Shown piece by piece: positions 1 to 9,498 of a stretch of 64,000 nucleotides of DNA. Position 1 is the first letter of the stretch. Each line of letters starts with the position of its first letter. The position numbers were made by a program, and so were the translations under genes. The notes below the pieces were generated by a model, which ran no database searches, was not told the DNA's origin, and worked only from the letters and a program-made list of their open reading frames with translations. The DNA comes from Tepidamorphaceae bacterium (GTDB lineage Bacteria; Pseudomonadota; Alphaproteobacteria; Rhizobiales; JAKSCL01), in NCBI GenBank assembly GCA_028289445.1, contig JANQPO010000026.1, positions 50,868-114,867 of the forward strand. The letters run 5' to 3'.

Positions 1-756
1 GAAAGCGTCCCCATCGAGATCATCTCGGTCATTTTCATGATTGCCGGCAGCCTGCCCTTCATTCTCTATCTGAAGATGATCGCCGGCAATCCGCGCGCGC
101 TCGCGCTCGATATGCAAGTGCGCGTCTTCCTGGTGACGCTTGTAATTCTGGTCCTCATGGCGGCCGGCTCGAACGTCATGCTCAATGATGCCACCCCCGC
201 CGAGGCGCTGCGCCATTCCCTTTTCAATATGACATCGACGATGACGGGAACGGGTTACAGTTCGACCGACCACAACGCCTGGGGGCAGTTCTCCATCGGC
301 ATCTTCTTCGTCGCGATGTTCGTGGGCGGCTGTGCCGGCTCAACCTCTTGCGGCATCAAGATCTTTCGGTTGCAAGTGGTGTTTGAGAATGTTCGCCAGC
401 ATCTTAAGCGCATTCTTTACCCGAACGGTATCTTCCCGAAGCTCTACAACGGCAAGACGTTGTCCGACAGCGTTGTCGCCGCTGTCATGACGTTTCTGTT
501 TCTCTACTTCGTCTCCGTCATCGTACTGGCGGCGCTGTTGTCGATGACCGGGCTCGATCCGCTGACGGCGTTTTCGGGTGCGGCAACCGCGATTTCCAAT
601 GTCGGCCCAGGCGCCGGTCCGATCATCGGTCCGGCCGGCACGTTCGCCAGCCTGTCCGACACGGCGAAATGGCTGCTCGCGTTCGGCATGTTGCTCGGCC
701 GGCTCGAACTCCTGACCGTCCTCGTCATGTTCATGCCGAGCTTCTGGCGTCGTTAA
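1..756 (+). CDS. trkH: TrkH-family potassium uptake protein, 5' end outside the window
   Basis: This is the C-terminal part of a Trk-type K+ transporter membrane subunit; the reading frame is open to base 1, so the true start lies upstream. Two pore-loop signatures are visible: TGTGYSSTDHNAWG and TAISNVGPGAG, which correspond to the last two selectivity-filter repeats of TrkH/KtrB proteins. GGCAGSTSCGIKIFR after the first loop is also typical of the family. At least four hydrophobic spans are present. TrkH normally works with the cytoplasmic NAD-binding gating protein TrkA, which is not in the window. The gene converges on the RND transporter gene, with 11 bases between the stop codons. The family assignment is firm; the choice of TrkH over TrkG is by convention. 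Confidence 0.93.
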   Translation, partial: ESVPIEIISVIFMIAGSLPFILYLKMIAGNPRALALDMQVRVFLVTLVILVLMAAGSNVMLNDATPAEALRHSLFNMTSTMTGTGYSSTDHNAWGQFSIGIFFVAMFVGGCAGSTSCGIKIFRLQVVFENVRQHLKRILYPNGIFPKLYNGKTLSDSVVAAVMTFLFLYFVSVIVLAALLSMTGLDPLTAFSGAATAISNVGPGAGPIIGPAGTFASLSDTAKWLLAFGMLLGRLELLTVLVMFMPSFWRR

Positions 757-767
757 GAGACCGAGGT

Positions 768-3700
768 CTATTCGGCGGGAATAGTCCCGCCTAGCCGACG
801 CGGACCGAGATACCAGCGCTTCAGACCTCGGCCGGTTGCCGCGATATCTCCTCCGATGCCGATCAATGCCGGCACCAGAAACAAGACGAACGCCGTGGCG
901 ACGGCTAGGCCAAAGACGATCGTGATCGCCATCGGCAATAGGAATTGCGCCTGACGGCTGGTCTCAAACAGGAGTGGCCCCAACCCGCCGATTGTCGTGA
1001 GCGAGGTCAGCAGGACCGCGCGGAAGCGATCGCCGGAGGCGCCGATCGCCGCGTCTTCCAAGGATTGGCCGTCCAGCAGGCGGTCATCGATACGACTGAC
1101 CAAGATGATTGAGTCGTTGACCAGGATGCCGGCCAGACCAAGCAGGCCGAACATGGACAGGATGGTCAAGTCGAAGCCCATGACCAGGTGACCGAGAACG
1201 GCGCCGACAAAACCGAACGGAATGATCAGCATGATGGCGAGCGGTCGGGTATAACTTGCGAAGACCCAGGCCAAAAGCAGATACATCGCACTGAGCGCGA
1301 GGACGAGACCGAAGGTCAGATCCGCGAAGGACTTCCTGCGCTCTTCCTCGCGACCCGAGAAGCCGAACTCGATCCCGTGTTTTTCCGCAATCGCCTGGAT
1401 TGGGCCATCGGAAAGCGTCTGAACAAGTTCCGTGTTGGTCACCACATCCTGATCGACATCCGCGGTGACGGAAACAGCCGGGCTGCCATTACTGCGCTGG
1501 ATGATCGCGAAGCCGCGCTTGTCGCGCATGGTCACGATTTCTGGCAGTGAAACCTCTTCGCCATCGGGGCTGCGCAGGCGCATCTCCCGCAACGCCTGAT
1601 AGCCGGAGCCGCTTCGCTCTGCCTGAACACGAACGACAATCTCATCGTCCCCACGGGCGAAACGCTTGGCAATCGCGCCTTCGATGCCGTTTCGGACCTG
1701 CCGCCCAACATCCTCGATCGTGAAGCCCAGCGCCGCTCCACGCGGCGTCAGTTCAAGCACAATCTCGGACTTGCCATAGGGCAGATCGTCTTCCACGCCC
1801 GAAACGCCTGGATAGGTCTCCAAAAGCGCTGCCACGTCCACGGCCGCCGCCTTGAGGACGGCCGGTGGCGCGTTCTTGAGCTGGACGTCGATATCGCGGC
1901 CGGGTGGGCCGAACCGGCGGCCACCGATGGCGACGCGTTCGATGCCGGGAATGTTCGGTACCGCCTGACGCCATGTGCGAACCACGTCCGCCGTGCGGAT
2001 CGGGCGGAACTCTGTCGGTGTCAGCTCGACGGTGATGCGCGCGAACTCGTCGCCGCGGTTGCGTCCGGCGCGCCCTAGCTCGGTGTAGACATTGCGGACC
2101 AGCTTGTCCGCGATCATGCCGTCGCTGACGCTCGCCGTGTCGATATCGGCCAGAAGACGTTTTTCGGCCGGTTCAATCGATGCTTCGATCTGCCGAAGCG
2201 CGGCTAGCGCCTGATCACGCGGGGTGCCAGGTGCGAAAACGATGTTGGCGGTGATCGTCTCGGGCTCGGGAGACGGGAAGAACTGAAAGCTGAGGCGCCC
2301 GCCGGCGATAAAGGCGGCAGCGATGACGATCGCAGCCACGGACGTCGCAAGCGTTGCGTAGCGCCACCGGTAAGTTACCGTCACACACCGGGTGAACGGA
2401 TTGTCGCGAAACCAGAAGAACCAGGCATCAAACCAACTGCGAAAGCGACCCTTGGTCTGCAACCCCTTGGGAACGGCATGGCGAAGGTGACCCGGCAGAA
2501 TGAGCAAGCATTCGATGAGGCTCGCCGTGAGCACCGCGATGACAACGAACGGCAAAGCGCTCATGATCTGGCCGATGCGATCCTCAACCAGAAGCAGCGG
2601 AAAGAAGGCGACCTGCGTTGTCAGGATCGCCGCAATGACCGGCCACATGACCCGACCGGCACCATTCTCCGCGGCAAGCGCCGGCGTGTCGCCCATCTCG
2701 AAGCGGGTTGCCGTGTTTTCACCGACGACAATGGCGTCATCGACAACAATACCGAGGGTCATGATCAGTGCGAACAGCGAGATCATGTTGATCGTCTGGC
2801 CGGACACCCACATCAGCCCGAGCGTCGCCATGAAGGCAGTCGGGATGCCGACTGCGACCCAGAAAGCGATCCGCCAGTTGAGGAAGAGGAACAGCACGAT
2901 GAGAACAAGGGCCAATCCGCCGGCGCCGTTCTTCACTAGAAGCATAATGCGGTCCAGCAGGAGTTCGGCCCGCACATCCGACAGCGAAATCTCAAGTGTC
3001 GGCGGCAGTGTTGGCCGGACAGCCTCTACGAAGTCGTTGGCGAGACGGCTCGCTTCCAGCGTATCGGTCGTTTCGGCGCGCTGAACATTGAGCCGGATCG
3101 AGGGCTGCCCGGCCTCGAAGCTAACGGCCGCATCCGGGTCGAACCGTGTGGTAACCGTCGCGATTTCCCGTAGCTTGATCTTTTCCCCGGTCGCGCGCGA
3201 TAGAACATCGACATCGCGATAGGCCTCAAGCGTCTCGGACTCAGAAAGCGCTCGAATTTGCCGCTCATTGGTGCCCTCAAGCGTGCCCGAGGGCAGATCC
3301 CGCGTGCTGGCGCGGACGCGCTCCGCGATCGTGCCGATATTGAGGTCCAGCCGATAAAGCTCGTGTTCGGGAACGGTGATGAGCACTTCTTCGTCGCGCA
3401 GCCCGGAATAAGTGACGCGATCGGCCCCGGCGTCTAGAAGGCCGTCGCGAAGCGCGCGCGCGAAGCTGCGCAATGCTGCTTCTGAGAACGGTCCGGTCAG
3501 CGTGATCTGTGCGACGTTCTCGTAGTAGACCGAGCGCGAAACCCTAGGGTCTTCCATGTCTTCGGGAAAGATCGTCACGCGGCTGATGATCGCCTCAGCG
3601 TCCGACAAGGCCTTTTGCATGTCAGCACCATCGGCGAACTCGAGGACAACGGTTCCCGTACCCTCGCGCGAGTAGCTCTCCATATTGTCGAGACCGTCGA

Positions 3701-3941
3701 GATCACTAAGTTCCGGCTCGACAGCCTCCAAGATGTTGGCCTCCACGTCTTCGGCACTGGCGCCGGGCCAGGTGAAGGTGGCCGTGACGTTAGGCACGTC
3801 GATGGTCGGAAAGAACTGAGCGTTGATCTGCGTCAGACCGACGACGCCGAAGATCAGCATCATGATCATGACGAGATTGGAGGCGTTTGGGTGCGAGACG
3901 AAGAACCGGATGATGCCGGGATTGGCGCGTGTGCGGGCCAT
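768..3941 (-). CDS. RND-family efflux transporter permease (AcrB/MexB-like)
   Basis: An inner-membrane RND pump of about 1057 residues, the usual size for the AcrB/HAE family. After a cytoplasmic start (MARTRANPGIIRFF) comes one membrane span, then a large periplasmic domain, then a membrane bundle containing LGIVVDDAIVVGEN. The adjacent aspartates at about residues 401-402 match the proton-relay pair of AcrB. A second periplasmic domain and a second bundle (SMFGLLGLAGILVNDSIIL) follow, which is the classical duplicated layout. I chose the ATG at 3939-3941; the frame extends 25 codons further upstream, but that part is arginine/proline-rich and runs into the preceding gene. The membrane fusion protein gene ends 10 bases upstream, so the two form an operon. 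The substrate cannot be told from sequence, and no outer-membrane channel gene is present. Confidence 0.93.
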   Translation of the reverse strand: MARTRANPGIIRFFVSHPNASNLVMIMMLIFGVVGLTQINAQFFPTIDVPNVTATFTWPGASAEDVEANILEAVEPELSDLDGLDNMESYSREGTGTVVLEFADGADMQKALSDAEAIISRVTIFPEDMEDPRVSRSVYYENVAQITLTGPFSEAALRSFARALRDGLLDAGADRVTYSGLRDEEVLITVPEHELYRLDLNIGTIAERVRASTRDLPSGTLEGTNERQIRALSESETLEAYRDVDVLSRATGEKIKLREIATVTTRFDPDAAVSFEAGQPSIRLNVQRAETTDTLEASRLANDFVEAVRPTLPPTLEISLSDVRAELLLDRIMLLVKNGAGGLALVLIVLFLFLNWRIAFWVAVGIPTAFMATLGLMWVSGQTINMISLFALIMTLGIVVDDAIVVGENTATRFEMGDTPALAAENGAGRVMWPVIAAILTTQVAFFPLLLVEDRIGQIMSALPFVVIAVLTASLIECLLILPGHLRHAVPKGLQTKGRFRSWFDAWFFWFRDNPFTRCVTVTYRWRYATLATSVAAIVIAAAFIAGGRLSFQFFPSPEPETITANIVFAPGTPRDQALAALRQIEASIEPAEKRLLADIDTASVSDGMIADKLVRNVYTELGRAGRNRGDEFARITVELTPTEFRPIRTADVVRTWRQAVPNIPGIERVAIGGRRFGPPGRDIDVQLKNAPPAVLKAAAVDVAALLETYPGVSGVEDDLPYGKSEIVLELTPRGAALGFTIEDVGRQVRNGIEGAIAKRFARGDDEIVVRVQAERSGSGYQALREMRLRSPDGEEVSLPEIVTMRDKRGFAIIQRSNGSPAVSVTADVDQDVVTNTELVQTLSDGPIQAIAEKHGIEFGFSGREEERRKSFADLTFGLVLALSAMYLLLAWVFASYTRPLAIMLIIPFGFVGAVLGHLVMGFDLTILSMFGLLGLAGILVNDSIILVSRIDDRLLDGQSLEDAAIGASGDRFRAVLLTSLTTIGGLGPLLFETSRQAQFLLPMAITIVFGLAVATAFVLFLVPALIGIGGDIAATGRGLKRWYLGPRRLGGTIPAE

Positions 3942-3951
3942 CGCCGTCCGC

Positions 3952-5313
3952 CTACTCCGAAACCGTGGCGGATGGGGCGCGGGCCAGCGGCGCACGAACT
4001 CGGTCGGCCGGCGCATTCACATCGCGCACCTTAAGCCCGGCACCGGCGACAGCAATTCTCGAGGTGATGATCGTATCGCCCTCCTTCAGGTCGCCGCGCA
4101 CCAGAATGCGCGTATCGTCAAAGCCGACGATCTCGATGTTGCGCGGTTGTAGCCTGTCCTCCTCGACGACGAAGACTTGGTCGCCGGTGTAAAGGGCGGT
4201 TTCGGGGATGCGGGCAACCTGATCGTAGGCGCGATCCGGAACGAGAATCTCGACAAACGCACCGGGGCGCACCAAGTCGGCACGGCTGTCGGCATCAAGC
4301 GTCGCGATCAAGCGGAGGCCACCTGATGCGGCGGCGATCTGCGGCGCCAGGCGGGCAATGTGCCCATCGAACGTAAGCGGCGTCTCGCCAACATACCAGT
4401 TCACGCTCACCGGCCGGCCGATCAGCGCGTCACCGCTCTTCACGATGCGCCCGTACTGGCTGTCCGATAGGGTGAAGGCGACTTCGACATCGCCACGATC
4501 GATGAGACCGACGACGATATCGTTCGATCCGACCATGCGCCCGACCTGGGCATTCAACTCGCTGACATATCCTGAAAACGGCGCTCTTAGCGTTGTGTTT
4601 TCGAGCGCGCGTTCGGCATCGACGATCCTGCGGCCAAAGCGCGCGATGGCGGCGCTTTGTTGCTCGGCACGGGCCTCCTGCATGGCCAGATTGTTGACCC
4701 GTTGGCGGACGGCCTGTTCGCGTTGCGAGACGATGAGGCGGCGATCGTCGACCGAGCGTTCCGACAGATTGCCGCTGGCAACCAGTTCCTGTGCCCGCTC
4801 AAGGTCCCGCACCGCCAGGTCAAGCTGATCGCGAGCAAGTTCGAGCGCGTCTTCTTCGGCTGCGGTCGACGCTTCGATCTCCCGCAGCCGCGCTTCTGCT
4901 TCCAGCAGATTGGCTCGCGCCTCAATCAGCTGGCTTTCGTAGTCGAACGGATCGATGCGCACCAGCGGCGTCTCGGCCTCAACCAGAGCGCCGACGCGCA
5001 GATTGGATGCGATTTCCACGATCTCGCCGGAAACGAGCGCCCGCAGCGTGACCTCGCGGCCCGACTGGGTCTCACCGTAGAGCCGCAGTTGCGGCTGGAA
5101 GCGGTCGAAGGCAACCGTTTGCGTTTCAACTGTCCACACGCGCTCCCGCGCGGAGCGCTGCGGCACGTCCTCGCGCGCTGCGCGGAAGTCTTGGAACACA
5201 AAGGCCGCACCTGCCAAGATCACGAGCGGCAGCGCCGCCTTGGCAAAGAGGTTCAAGGCGCGAAGCGGCCAAGACTTGGTCTTGGCGTCCGGTGCAAGGT
5301 CAATCGGTTTCAT
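3952..5313 (-). CDS. RND efflux periplasmic adaptor (HlyD/AcrA family membrane fusion protein)
   Basis: About 453 residues with an N-terminal membrane anchor (ALPLVILAGAAFVF, about residues 28-41). A split lipoyl/barrel-sandwich domain follows (SGEIVEIASNLRVGALVEAETPLVRID and, after the hairpin, LRAPFSGYVSELNAQVGRMV), interrupted by a long alpha-helical coiled-coil hairpin. The beta-barrel and membrane-proximal domains come last. This is the standard adaptor architecture, and the gene sits directly before the pump it should serve. I chose ATG at 5311-5313 because the upstream GTG at 5374-5376 lies inside a perfect inverted repeat that looks like an operator and has no ribosome binding site. 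The adaptor links the inner-membrane pump to an outer-membrane TolC-type channel encoded elsewhere. Confidence 0.92.
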   Translation of the reverse strand: MKPIDLAPDAKTKSWPLRALNLFAKAALPLVILAGAAFVFQDFRAAREDVPQRSARERVWTVETQTVAFDRFQPQLRLYGETQSGREVTLRALVSGEIVEIASNLRVGALVEAETPLVRIDPFDYESQLIEARANLLEAEARLREIEASTAAEEDALELARDQLDLAVRDLERAQELVASGNLSERSVDDRRLIVSQREQAVRQRVNNLAMQEARAEQQSAAIARFGRRIVDAERALENTTLRAPFSGYVSELNAQVGRMVGSNDIVVGLIDRGDVEVAFTLSDSQYGRIVKSGDALIGRPVSVNWYVGETPLTFDGHIARLAPQIAAASGGLRLIATLDADSRADLVRPGAFVEILVPDRAYDQVARIPETALYTGDQVFVVEEDRLQPRNIEIVGFDDTRILVRGDLKEGDTIITSRIAVAGAGLKVRDVNAPADRVRAPLARAPSATVSE

Positions 5314-5373
5314 CGTCCGTCCGCGTGCGACCTGCTGCAGTCTATCATGATGGGCATAGTTTAGGGTTCGCGC

Positions 5374-5393
5374 CACTTACATTTTGGTAAGTG
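5374..5393. promoter_or_regulatory. Palindromic operator candidate before the efflux operon
   Basis: CACTTAC and GTAAGTG form a perfect 7-base inverted repeat separated by 6 bases (ATTTTG), 61 bases upstream of the adaptor start codon. The symmetry and position suit a TetR- or MarR-type repressor of the efflux operon, but no regulator gene lies nearby, so the regulator would act in trans. The same interval also lies behind the hslO stop codon. Confidence 0.5.
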
Positions 5394-5411
5394 TACGCGT
5401 CAGACGTCGTA

Positions 5412-6362
5412 CTAGACCGTCATCAAAGCCTGAAACGTGGTCGGATCGAACCGATAATCGCGGCCGCAAAACTCACACTTGACCTGGATCTCGCCGTCAA
5501 CCGTCATGTCGCGAATCTCGTCCTCAGTGAACTGGGCAATCATCGCCTCGATCCGCTCGGGCGAGCATCGGCACTGATCGTTCACGGCTTGCGCCTCGAA
5601 CACACGCACGCCGCGTTCGTGAAAGAGGCGATAGAGCAGCCGATCCGCATCAAGTCCCGGATCGAGAAGCTCGTGGGCCTCGATTGTGTCGACCAGGGCC
5701 CCGGCCTCGTTCCAGGCATCGGACTCCTGGTCCACGACCGTATCAGCCCCCGGATCGCCGAAACTGGCGGTCTCACCGGCCTCCGGCAGATGCTGAACAA
5801 ATAGTCCGCCGGATCGCCAATCTGACATCGGCGCACCGAAGTTCAAAACTTCACCGGCAGCCAGCGCGATGCGGGTCGGGATCTGCTCCGACTGTCGGAA
5901 AAACGCCTCACCGGCCTCTGTCAGCGATTGGCCCTCCAAGGGCACGATGCCTTGATAGGCCTGCATGTCAGCGCCCTGGTCGATCGTGAATGCGAGATGG
6001 CCGGAGCCGAACGGCGCTTCGTCCGCTTCGACGCGGCCGGCGTCGAAACGGCAATAGGCGCGCAAGTCGCCGCCATTGGCGTAGTCCGCGACCAAGAGGC
6101 TGATGGGGCCGTCGCTCTGCGCCTGAAGCACGAAACGACCGTCGAACTTTAAGGACGAGCCCAGCAGCGCGGTGAGCGCCAGCGTCTCCCCCACCAGACG
6201 CGCGATCGGCTCGGGATAGGCATGGCGGGAGATGACGGCGTCGGCTAGCGGACCGAGGCGCACCACGCGACCGCGCAGGTGCAGCGCCGGAACGGCGAAC
6301 GGCCTGATATGGTCGTCGGCGGGCAGTGCCACCGTCGTCGAGAGGTCCATTGCTGTGTCCAT
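5412..6362 (-). CDS. hslO: Hsp33 redox-regulated chaperone
   Basis: About 316 residues. Hsp33 is a cytoplasmic holdase switched on by oxidation and unfolding; four cysteines near the C terminus hold zinc in the reduced state. Here the pair CRC (in QCRCSPERIEAMI) and the pair CEFC (in VKCEFCGRDY) give exactly the CxC...CxxC pattern. The N-terminal core (RGRVVRLGPLADAVISRHAYPEPI) and GHLAFTIDQG are family hallmarks. The start at 6360-6362 is preceded by GAGGAT at a reasonable distance; an ATG four codons later is possible. It lies 31 bases behind argF in the same direction and is probably co-transcribed with argD-argF, a neighbourhood also seen in other alphaproteobacteria. Confidence 0.94.
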   Translation of the reverse strand: MDTAMDLSTTVALPADDHIRPFAVPALHLRGRVVRLGPLADAVISRHAYPEPIARLVGETLALTALLGSSLKFDGRFVLQAQSDGPISLLVADYANGGDLRAYCRFDAGRVEADEAPFGSGHLAFTIDQGADMQAYQGIVPLEGQSLTEAGEAFFRQSEQIPTRIALAAGEVLNFGAPMSDWRSGGLFVQHLPEAGETASFGDPGADTVVDQESDAWNEAGALVDTIEAHELLDPGLDADRLLYRLFHERGVRVFEAQAVNDQCRCSPERIEAMIAQFTEDEIRDMTVDGEIQVKCEFCGRDYRFDPTTFQALMTV

Positions 6363-6393
6363 AGCGCGGCGATCCTCAGTCGGGCGCCGCCAA

Positions 6394-7326
6394 TCAGTCG
6401 AGCGCGGCGCCCAAACACCAATGCAATATGCCTTTTTGCGCGTGTAGGCGGTTCTCGGCCTCGTCGAAGACGACCGATTGCGGTCCATCCATGACGTCGT
6501 CCGTCACTTCTTCGCCGCGATGCGCTGGCAGGCAATGCATGAAGATGGCGTCGGGGGCGGCGGCCATCAAGGTCGAGTTGACCTGGTAGGGCATTAAGTG
6601 ATTGTGGCGATTATCGTTTTCGTCGTCACCCATCGATATCCAGCAATCTGTGACGACGCAGTCGACCCCCTCGACGGCGGCGAACGGGTCATCGCCGACC
6701 GTGAGGCGCGCGCCGGCGTCCGCCGCCCAATCCCTGACTTCAACGGGAACCGACAGAGTGTTGGGAGCCGCGACCCGCAGGTCGAAATCGAACCGTGCTG
6801 CGGCCTCGATCCAGGATTGGAGCACATTGTTATAGGGTCCGGCCCAAGCCACGGCGCGCCCGGCGATCGGTCCCTTGTGATCCTCGAACGTCATGACATC
6901 GGCCATGATCTGGCAGGGATGCGATCGGTGAGTAAGCCCATTTATGACGGGAATTGTCGCGTTCTCGGCAAGCTCGACCACTTTATCGTGGTCGAGCATC
7001 CGGATCATGATGGCGTCGACGAAGCGCGAGAGCACCCGCGCCGTGTCGGCAATCGACTCGCCGCGTCCCAGCTGCATTTCGTTGCCCGACATGACAATGG
7101 TCTCGCCGCCAAGTTGGCGCATTGCGAGATCGAAGGACAGCCGGGTTCGCGTCGACGGCTTATCGAAAACCAATGCCAGCGTCTTGCCATCGAAGGGACG
7201 CGCGGTCCGGACGTCGTCGCGGCGCGCGCGCAGATCGGCGCCACGTCCCAACACGTGACGCAGTGTGTCGCTATCAAACGCGCAGATATCGAGAAAGTGG
7301 CGTGGCGACGCGTTCCTGGACGTCAT
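6394..7326 (-). CDS. argF: Ornithine carbamoyltransferase
   Basis: A 310-residue enzyme that joins ornithine and carbamoyl phosphate to make citrulline in arginine biosynthesis. The carbamoyl-phosphate loop [10 protein letters not shown] is at residues 56-65 and the ornithine-binding [11 protein letters not shown] is near the C terminus; both are diagnostic of the OTC branch. The start codon overlaps the argD stop by four bases (ATGA), so translation is probably coupled. Length and motifs are complete, and I see nothing abnormal. Confidence 0.97.
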   Translation of the reverse strand: MTSRNASPRHFLDICAFDSDTLRHVLGRGADLRARRDDVRTARPFDGKTLALVFDKPSTRTRLSFDLAMRQLGGETIVMSGNEMQLGRGESIADTARVLSRFVDAIMIRMLDHDKVVELAENATIPVINGLTHRSHPCQIMADVMTFEDHKGPIAGRAVAWAGPYNNVLQSWIEAAARFDFDLRVAAPNTLSVPVEVRDWAADAGARLTVGDDPFAAVEGVDCVVTDCWISMGDDENDNRHNHLMPYQVNSTLMAAAPDAIFMHCLPAHRGEEVTDDVMDGPQSVVFDEAENRLHAQKGILHWCLGAALD

Positions 7327-8543
7327 TTCGCCTCTGCCGGCATTGCCGCTTCGAGCGCGCTGGCCGCCTGATCCAACGCCTCAACCGCTCGATCGATGTC
7401 CTCCGGTTTGATGTTGAGCGGCGGCAGCAAGCGCACGACATTGTCACCGGCGGCCGGCATGAGCAAGTGCTGCGTACGCGCCGCGGCAACCACATCGGTA
7501 TTGGGCGCAACACATTCCAGGCCGAGAAGAAGCCCCTCGCCGCGCACGGCCTTAAACACACGCGGATGACTGTCGACCAAACCCGCCAGCTTTTGCTTGG
7601 CGAGCAGACTCATCTGATTGACGTGATCGAGGAAATCCTCGGCCAGGACAAGATCGAGAACGGCATTGGCAACGGCCATGGCCAGCGGGTTACCGCCAAA
7701 GGTCGTACCGTGCGTACCAAGCGTCATACCTGCGGCCGCCGTATCGGTCGCCAGGCAGGCGCCGACCGGGAAGCCGCCACCGATCCCCTTGGCGATTGCC
7801 ATGATGTCGGGGGCGATGCCCGCGTGCTCATACGCAAAGAATCGGCCGGTGCGGCCGACACCGGTTTGAATCTCGTCAAGCACAAGCAGTAGGCCGTGCT
7901 CGTCGCAAAGCGAACGGAGGCTGCGCATGATCGCTGGCTCAATGGTGCGCACACCGCCCTCGCCCTGCAGCGGTTCGACCATGATGCCGGCAGTCTCCGG
8001 CCCGATCATCTTTTTGACGGCATCGAAGTCGGCGAACGGCACTTGGTCGAAGCCCTCGACCTTGGGACCGAAACCTTCGAGATACTTGGCTTGGCCTCCC
8101 GCCGCGATCGTGGCCAGCGTCCGGCCATGAAACGCACCCTCGAATGTGATGATCCTGTAGCGCTCCGGTGCGCCGTTGGTTGCATGATACTTGCGCGTCA
8201 TCTTGATCGCGCACTCAATCGCCTCAGCCCCGGAATTCGTGAAAAAGACCTTGTCAGCGAAGGTCGAAGCGACAAGGCGGTCGGCAAGCCGCTCTTGGTT
8301 TGGAATGCGCACGAGATTCGAGGTGTGCCAGAGCTTTTGCGCCTGCTCGGTCAAAGCCTCGATCAAATAGGGATGCGCGTGGCCAACTACGTTGACCGCG
8401 ATTCCGGCCGTGAAATCGAGATAGTCGGCACCGGATTCATCATAGAGATAGGCGCCTTCCCCGCGCACGAACGTCATCGGAGCGCGTGCGTAGGTCGGAA
8501 GAATCGACGCGTGCGGCTGTGTCGATGCAGCGGAATGCGACAT
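7323..8543 (-). CDS. argD: Acetylornithine aminotransferase (class III, PLP-dependent)
   Basis: A 406-residue class III aminotransferase that converts N-acetylglutamate semialdehyde to N-acetylornithine, and in many bacteria also acts as the succinyl-diaminopimelate transaminase. [19 protein letters not shown] and the PLP-lysine segment [17 protein letters not shown] are clear. Linkage to argF with a four-base overlap identifies it as ArgD rather than another omega-aminotransferase. A GGGGAG ribosome binding site precedes the ATG. A sigma-70-like promoter and a short hairpin lie upstream at 8635-8689. Confidence 0.95.
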   Translation of the reverse strand: MSHSAASTQPHASILPTYARAPMTFVRGEGAYLYDESGADYLDFTAGIAVNVVGHAHPYLIEALTEQAQKLWHTSNLVRIPNQERLADRLVASTFADKVFFTNSGAEAIECAIKMTRKYHATNGAPERYRIITFEGAFHGRTLATIAAGGQAKYLEGFGPKVEGFDQVPFADFDAVKKMIGPETAGIMVEPLQGEGGVRTIEPAIMRSLRSLCDEHGLLLVLDEIQTGVGRTGRFFAYEHAGIAPDIMAIAKGIGGGFPVGACLATDTAAAGMTLGTHGTTFGGNPLAMAVANAVLDLVLAEDFLDHVNQMSLLAKQKLAGLVDSHPRVFKAVRGEGLLLGLECVAPNTDVVAAARTQHLLMPAAGDNVVRLLPPLNIKPEDIDRAVEALDQAASALEAAMPAEAK

Positions 8544-8634
8544 GGGACTCCCCGGCTCCGCCAGCGGCTGTCGACACCCCGATCAGGCTATGTCGAGCGC
8601 TTGCCCGGCGGATCGTTCTCCAAAAATGAAAACG

Positions 8635-8652
8635 GCCGCCTCGGCAGGCGGC
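8635..8652 (-). promoter_or_regulatory. Hairpin with T-rich tail in the argD leader
   Basis: GCCGCCT and AGGCGGC are a perfect 7-base stem around a CGGC loop. Reading on the minus strand, toward argD, the stem is followed by GTTTTCATTTTTGG. It looks like a terminator placed at the very start of the argD transcript. It could attenuate transcription or protect the 5' end of the mRNA. Confidence 0.45.
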
Positions 8653-8660
8653 TTGGACTT

Positions 8661-8689
8661 TCTATCGGCGAAAATGCGCGAATTGTCAA
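8661..8689 (-). promoter_or_regulatory. Sigma-70-type promoter for argD-argF-hslO
   Basis: On the minus strand TTGACA (8689 to 8684) and GATAGA (8666 to 8661) are separated by exactly 17 bases. The predicted transcript would start near 8654, about 110 bases before the argD ATG. The -35 hexamer is a perfect consensus; the -10 is weak. Confidence 0.55.
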
Positions 8690-8985
8690 TGTCATAAGCC
8701 GTTTTGCGTTGTTGCACAGATGTCGCAAACACGGATTTGTCATGTGTTTTCAACCGGCATTTGCTGGGGAAACCAGGACATTACTTTTTGCCGACTCTTG
8801 CGGCCGAGTCAGACGATCATATATGTTCAGAGCCGTCGATGACGACATTTCGTGCGGCGAAGACCAGTCTCGATTTCAGCTTGCATCGAACCAAACCGCT
8901 GTCGGGTCCAATTGGGGGGATTCACAGAACGCTGGGGGATTCGGTGCGGCGCGGCAGGCCGCCTGGTTGAATGAGGAGATTCGCA

Positions 8986-9498
8986 ATGAACTGGACCGAA
9001 GAACGCGTGGAGCTGCTGCGTAAGCTCTGGACGGAGGGCCACAGCGCCAGCCAGATCGCCGCGCAGCTCGGCGGCGTGACGCGCAATGCCGTGATCGGCA
9101 AGGTCCACCGGCTGGGCCTGTCGGGTCGTGGCAAGAGCACACGGCCTTCCACGGCGCGTGCCAAGTCGCCGCGTGCCTACCGTCCAGTCAATCGGCCAAA
9201 TCGCGGCTCCATGCCGACACACGGAAACACGGCGCTCAAGCTCGACCCAGAGGCGCTCGACGCGCTGGCGCCTGAGCCCAAGCCGGACATTCGCGAAGTG
9301 GCGCCCATCGCCAAGCGGGCATCGATCATGACGCTGACCGACCGCGTCTGCAAATGGCCAATCGGCGATCCGACATCGCCGGATTTTCACTTTTGTGGCC
9401 ACGACGTCCAGCCCGGAACCCCCTATTGCAGCTATCACGTCAAACTGGCGTATCAGCCGACCGTTGATCGTCGCCAGAAGAAGGTCGCGAACCGCTAG
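8986..9498 (+). CDS. gcrA: GcrA cell-cycle regulator
   Basis: About 170 residues. GcrA is an alphaproteobacterial transcription factor that binds RNA polymerase sigma-70 and prefers promoters carrying methylated GANTC sites. The N-terminal MNWTEERVELLRKLWTEG followed by SASQIAAQLGGVTRNAVIGK is the family signature helix-turn-helix; a basic linker and a conserved C-terminal CxxxxG...H region (CKWPIGDPTSPDFHFCGH) follow. The ATG at 8986 is preceded by GAGGAG; an in-frame ATG five codons upstream lacks this. A GATTC site lies between the ribosome binding site and the start. The stop codon TAG is itself the first part of a palindromic repeat. Confidence 0.95.
   Translation: MNWTEERVELLRKLWTEGHSASQIAAQLGGVTRNAVIGKVHRLGLSGRGKSTRPSTARAKSPRAYRPVNRPNRGSMPTHGNTALKLDPEALDALAPEPKPDIREVAPIAKRASIMTLTDRVCKWPIGDPTSPDFHFCGHDVQPGTPYCSYHVKLAYQPTVDRRQKKVANR

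Larger units (their letters stand above)
8544..8985. other. Intergenic region between argD and gcrA (divergent promoters)
   Basis: 442 bases without a convincing gene; the short open frames crossing it show no domain. It holds the argD promoter and leader hairpin on the minus strand and, next to gcrA, two copies of GGGGGATTC (8915-8923 and 8934-8942). Three GATTC sites (GANTC, the CcrM methylation motif) fall between 8919 and 8982. Confidence 0.6.

Noticed and set aside
2478..3084. Plus-strand open frames inside the RND transporter gene
   Set aside because: They are antisense shadows in high-GC coding sequence with low-complexity translations.
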